Of a DNA stretch of 64,000 bases, positions 61,445 to 64,000 are shown in pieces; position 1 is the stretch's first letter; every line of letters begins with the position of its first letter. Below the pieces are notes generated by a model that was not told the origin of the DNA, searched no databases, and saw nothing but the letters and a program-made list of their open reading frames with translations. This DNA comes from Paractinoplanes rishiriensis (lineage in GTDB: Bacteria > Actinomycetota > Actinomycetes > Mycobacteriales > Micromonosporaceae): contig NZ_BOMV01000083.1 in assembly GCF_016862375.1 (NCBI RefSeq), positions 1 to 64,000 of the forward strand, given 5' to 3'. The translations under genes were made by a program, and so were the position numbers.

Positions 61445-62548
61445 ATGTATCCAGCAGTCCGGGGGAAATCCGCTGTGGCCCTGCTCGGCGTGCTGCTCCT
61501 TCTGCTCTCGGGCACGCCGGCCGCCGCCGCGGTGACCCCCGGCCTGGTTCTCACCAGCGCGGTCGCCACGCTGCCGGCCGAGTTGTCCGGCCTGGCCACC
61601 GCCAAGCGGATCACCTATGTGACCACCGCGGTGGACGGCGCCACGATCACCGCGACCGGCCTGGTCCTCACTCCGAAGAATGGCCGGACTAACCGCACCG
61701 TGGTGTGGGGACACGGCACCACCGGGCTCGCCGACAAATGCGCTCCGTCGACCAATCAGTCGGTATTCTGGCCGGAGGCGCGCGCTGCGATCGCCGCGCT
61801 TCTCGCCCGCGGCTGGACGGTGACGGCGCCGGACTATCCCGGGCTCGGCACGCTGGCCCCGCACCCCTATCTGATCGGCGCGACTGCGGCCCGCTCGATG
61901 ATCGACAGCGTCAAGGCGGCCCGCCGCCTCGACGCGGCGCTGACCGCCCAGTACGTGGTCGACGGCCACTCCCAGGGCGGCCAGGGTGCCCTGTTCGCCG
62001 GCGAACTCGCCCCCGCCTACGACGGCGCGCTCGACCTGCGCGGCGTGGCCGCCATCGCCCCGGTGTCCAACGCCGACCTGTTCGCGCCGCTGGTGCCCGG
62101 CACGCCCGGCCAGGGCTACCTGGTGATGGGCCTGTTCGGCCTGCAGGCGGTGGACCCGGGCGTCAACGCGACCGCCCTGCTGGCCAACCCCGCCAAGCTG
62201 CGGCTGCCGGTGCTGCTCTCCGGTTGCCTGTACGAGATCCTGGACGCATACGCCAACCTGACCCCGCAGCAGTTGCTGGCCGGCGGCGCCCTGCCGGACA
62301 CCGTGGTGGCCAAACTGGCGCAGCACGTGAACCCCGGCCAGTCCCCGCCGAGCGCCCCCATCCTGCTGATCCAGGGCACCGCCGACGAGTCCGTCCCGTA
62401 CGACCTGACCGCCGGCGCCCTGGTCCCCGAACTCGACGCCTACGACCAGCCGATGCTCTTCGTCCCGGTCGAGGGCGCCAACCCCGACAGCGCGGTAACC
62501 GAAACCACCGGCCTGGTGGCCGATTGGATCGCCACCCGCTTCGCCTAG
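61445..62548 (+). CDS. Secreted alpha/beta hydrolase (secretory lipase family)
   Basis: 367 residues. A signal peptide (ALLGVLLLLLSGTPAAAA) is cleaved near residue 29. The core has VVWGHGTTGLADKCAP for the oxyanion region, the nucleophile Ser in GHSQGGQGAL and the catalytic Asp in IQGTADESVPYD, all typical of the fungal-type LIP secretory lipases found in actinomycetes. Probably an esterase for short or medium acyl chains. It is preceded by an AGAAAGGAAG ribosome site and followed by a strong terminator hairpin. Confidence 0.87.
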   Translation: MYPAVRGKSAVALLGVLLLLLSGTPAAAAVTPGLVLTSAVATLPAELSGLATAKRITYVTTAVDGATITATGLVLTPKNGRTNRTVVWGHGTTGLADKCAPSTNQSVFWPEARAAIAALLARGWTVTAPDYPGLGTLAPHPYLIGATAARSMIDSVKAARRLDAALTAQYVVDGHSQGGQGALFAGELAPAYDGALDLRGVAAIAPVSNADLFAPLVPGTPGQGYLVMGLFGLQAVDPGVNATALLANPAKLRLPVLLSGCLYEILDAYANLTPQQLLAGGALPDTVVAKLAQHVNPGQSPPSAPILLIQGTADESVPYDLTAGALVPELDAYDQPMLFVPVEGANPDSAVTETTGLVADWIATRFA

Positions 62549-62583
62549 CCCTCTTGCTCGCCCCGACTTTGCTCGCTCACCGC

Positions 62584-62633
62584 TGCCGGCGGCGTCCCAC
62601 GTACGCGACCCCCTGCGTGGGATGCCGCCGGCA
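62584..62633 (+). terminator. Long hairpin terminator after the lipase-family gene
   Basis: TGCCGGCGGCGTCCCACG (62584-62601) pairs with CGTGGGATGCCGCCGGCA (62616-62633): 18 pairs with one G-T wobble and a 14-base loop. It lies 36 bases past the lipase stop. No T-tract. Confidence 0.75.
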
Positions 62634-63129
62634 CCTCTCGCCCACCGCCTCGCCGATGAAGCGATGTGACAACGCCCGGCTTTGCCGCGCGACCTCCGCC
62701 GATGACGCACCACCATCGCAACCTCGACACCCAACCGCCCAGCAACGAGCCACCCCGCCGCCCGTCGCCCGCCACCCGATGCGCGGCCGGACGTCCGGGC
62801 CGCTGAGCGGCCGGGCCAGTGCGCAGCCGGGCCAGGTGGGCGGCCGGTGCGCGGCCGGACCAGAGGCGTCGGTGGCCGACTATTCAGCGGTGCAAATGCA
62901 TGCGGCATTTCGTCCTTCCTTTTCGGGCTTGGCGCCGCGCTGGTCAATTTCACCGGGATGTGCGGTGCAACCTGCCCGGCCTCGAATTCCGGGCCGGCAA
63001 GCCGGACCGGGAGCGCCCTTTCCCGGGTGAGCGGAGCGGCGGGGACGATCGCCGATGACATGGACGGGCGGGTTGTACCATTGCGGGCTCGCGTCAGAGA
63101 TCATGCGTGGCAACCGAGAGGCTCGCGAC
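62634..63129. other. Gene-free stretch with GCGGCCGG-type short repeats
   Basis: No supported gene on either strand. Between about 62780 and 62875 the phrase GCGGCCGG or GCAGCCGG recurs about five times at irregular spacing. The end of the stretch is the upstream region of the HTH/coiled-coil gene; no clear promoter could be picked. Confidence 0.5.
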
Positions 63130-64000
63130 GTGGCCGGAGATCAAGAACGATCGGAATTCTTTGCGGAGCTCGACAAGGTTGTCGGGCAGTCCGGGCGGTC
63201 GGCGGACGACATCGGCCGGGCCACGCAGATCGCCCGGTCCCGCCTTTCGGAAATGCTCGGCGGGAAACTGACGCGCGTTCCCGCCAAGGCCGTGCTGGCC
63301 GCCATTCTGGAGGCCTGCGGCCTCGGCACCACCGAGATCGGCGAATGGGAGGTGCGGCGGCTCGCGCTGGCCGATTTTCCGAGCACGTACGCCGAAGTAG
63401 CGCACCTGACCAGAGAACTGGACCGGGCGACCGAAAACCTGGACGCCCGGCGCGCCGACGAGCAGCGGCTGCGGGACCGGCTGGCCGACACCACCGGGCA
63501 GCGCGACGGGCTCCGCGCGTCCGCGGCCCCCTCCCCTACTCAGCGCGGCAAACTGGCCGCCGCGGGCCGGCACATCGAGGCGCTCGCCGCCCGCCTGGCC
63601 GAGGCCGTCGAGCGCGCCCGGGCCGCCGAGATCGCCGTGGCCGGCCTGCGCTCCGACCTGAGCCGCGCCGAGTTCGACCTGCTCTACGAGGACTGCCGCC
63701 GGCCGCCGGAGGCCGACGGTACGCACGGCGACCTCGGCGAGGCGCAGGGCCTGATGGCCGCCGCGCTGAGCCACCTGCGGGGCGCCACCCAGCAGGTGCA
63801 CGAACAGTTCAGCGGCCGGGCCGGCGGCATTCGGCACGAGGTCGTCGCCTATCTGCATTCGTCGTGTGCGGAATTGGAGAATTCGCTGCGCGCCCTGGAC
63901 GAATTCACCCTCCGGTCCACTCAGCATCTGCACACCGCCACCGGCGCGATCGCCGTCCTCTCCGAGCGGCTACGGCAAACTTCGGCCGAGATGGCGGAAT
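63130..64000 (+). CDS. HTH plus coiled-coil protein (partial, runs off window end)
   Basis: About 290 residues are visible. Residues near 10-75 form a helix-turn-helix of the XRE kind (SADDIGRATQIARSRLSEML, GKLTRVPAKAVLAAILEACG). A long Ala/Arg/Glu/Leu coiled coil follows (LTRELDRATENLDARRADEQ, HIEALAARLAEAVERARAAE), then helical SCAELENSLRALDEF. Chosen start is a GTG with GAGAGG 8 bases upstream; an ATG at 63103 is possible but its ribosome site is poor. The C-terminus, which might hold an enzyme or membrane domain, is outside the window. Confidence 0.72.
   Translation, partial: MAGDQERSEFFAELDKVVGQSGRSADDIGRATQIARSRLSEMLGGKLTRVPAKAVLAAILEACGLGTTEIGEWEVRRLALADFPSTYAEVAHLTRELDRATENLDARRADEQRLRDRLADTTGQRDGLRASAAPSPTQRGKLAAAGRHIEALAARLAEAVERARAAEIAVAGLRSDLSRAEFDLLYEDCRRPPEADGTHGDLGEAQGLMAAALSHLRGATQQVHEQFSGRAGGIRHEVVAYLHSSCAELENSLRALDEFTLRSTQHLHTATGAIAVLSERLRQTSAEMAE

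Noticed and set aside
62780..62875. GCGGCCGG-type repeats as a possible CRISPR or iteron array
   Set aside because: Spacing is irregular and the units are short and imperfect; simple GC-rich drift explains them.
1..64000. tRNA, rRNA, riboswitch or CRISPR features
   Set aside because: I saw no cloverleaf, rRNA signature, known riboswitch core or regularly spaced repeats on either strand; small RNAs cannot be excluded by eye.

Overview
The window is high-GC DNA (roughly 70 percent) with many GTG starts and many 1-4 base ATGA, GTGA or TGATG stop/start overlaps. The family mix (DUF1707, DUF2157, SigB/SigF-type sigma factor, PAS/GAF/ANTAR/STAS regulators, XRE/P-loop proteins, LprG/P55-like pair) points to a filamentous actinomycete, probably of the Actinoplanes/Micromonosporaceae type. 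No rRNA, tRNA or CRISPR array was seen, so the taxonomy is inferred. All functions below were read from motifs, without database searches.

Layout. 1-1254: decayed mobile DNA (IS110 transposase 5' part, DUF5372-like gene, internally deleted serine recombinase). 1346-9068: MerR/serine-hydrolase pair, DUF2157 membrane protein, LprG/P55-like lipoprotein-transporter operon, small DUF proteins. 9078-21282: BNR protein, deazaflavin-type reductase, polysaccharide deacetylase, a large DUF4185/repeat secreted protein, sigma factor and anti-sigma kinase, a two-component system, acetyltransferase and a secreted trypsin-like protease. 21378-25526: a translationally coupled pair, an HSP90-family ATPase ending in a nucleoside deoxyribosyltransferase/TIR-like domain (with one apparent frameshift) followed by a TPR protein ending in a bifunctional-nuclease (DUF151) domain. 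This is the strongest candidate for an undescribed, possibly defensive, system. 25545-30119: DUF6232 and unknown membrane proteins, a PEP-mutase-family enzyme, a TfoX-like protein, a gene graveyard and a lipoprotein. 30246-38626: TPR membrane protein, then LacI regulator, sugar ABC transporter and GH42 beta-galactosidase in one operon, then a LysR regulator. 38714-41898: PAS/GAF, STAS and GAF/ANTAR signalling genes. 41919-44643: double-XRE P-loop repeat protein with a small membrane protein.

45079-56478 is a divergent sugar-acid catabolic locus: GH3 glycosidase (frameshifted), SDR and IlvD/EDD dehydratase on the minus strand, and IclR regulator, SMP-30 lactonase, FAH-family hydrolase, zinc dehydrogenase, FAD/Fe-S 2-hydroxyacid dehydrogenase and a second SDR on the plus strand. 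Together these fit a non-phosphorylative route from a pentose or 6-deoxyhexose to pyruvate plus glycolate or lactate, the latter reoxidised by the FAD/Fe-S enzyme. 56489-64000 holds a proline-rich micro-protein, a membrane-anchored NB-ARC/TPR NTPase, an unknown gene with a NylB-like hydrolase, a secreted lipase-family hydrolase and a partial HTH/coiled-coil gene running off the end.
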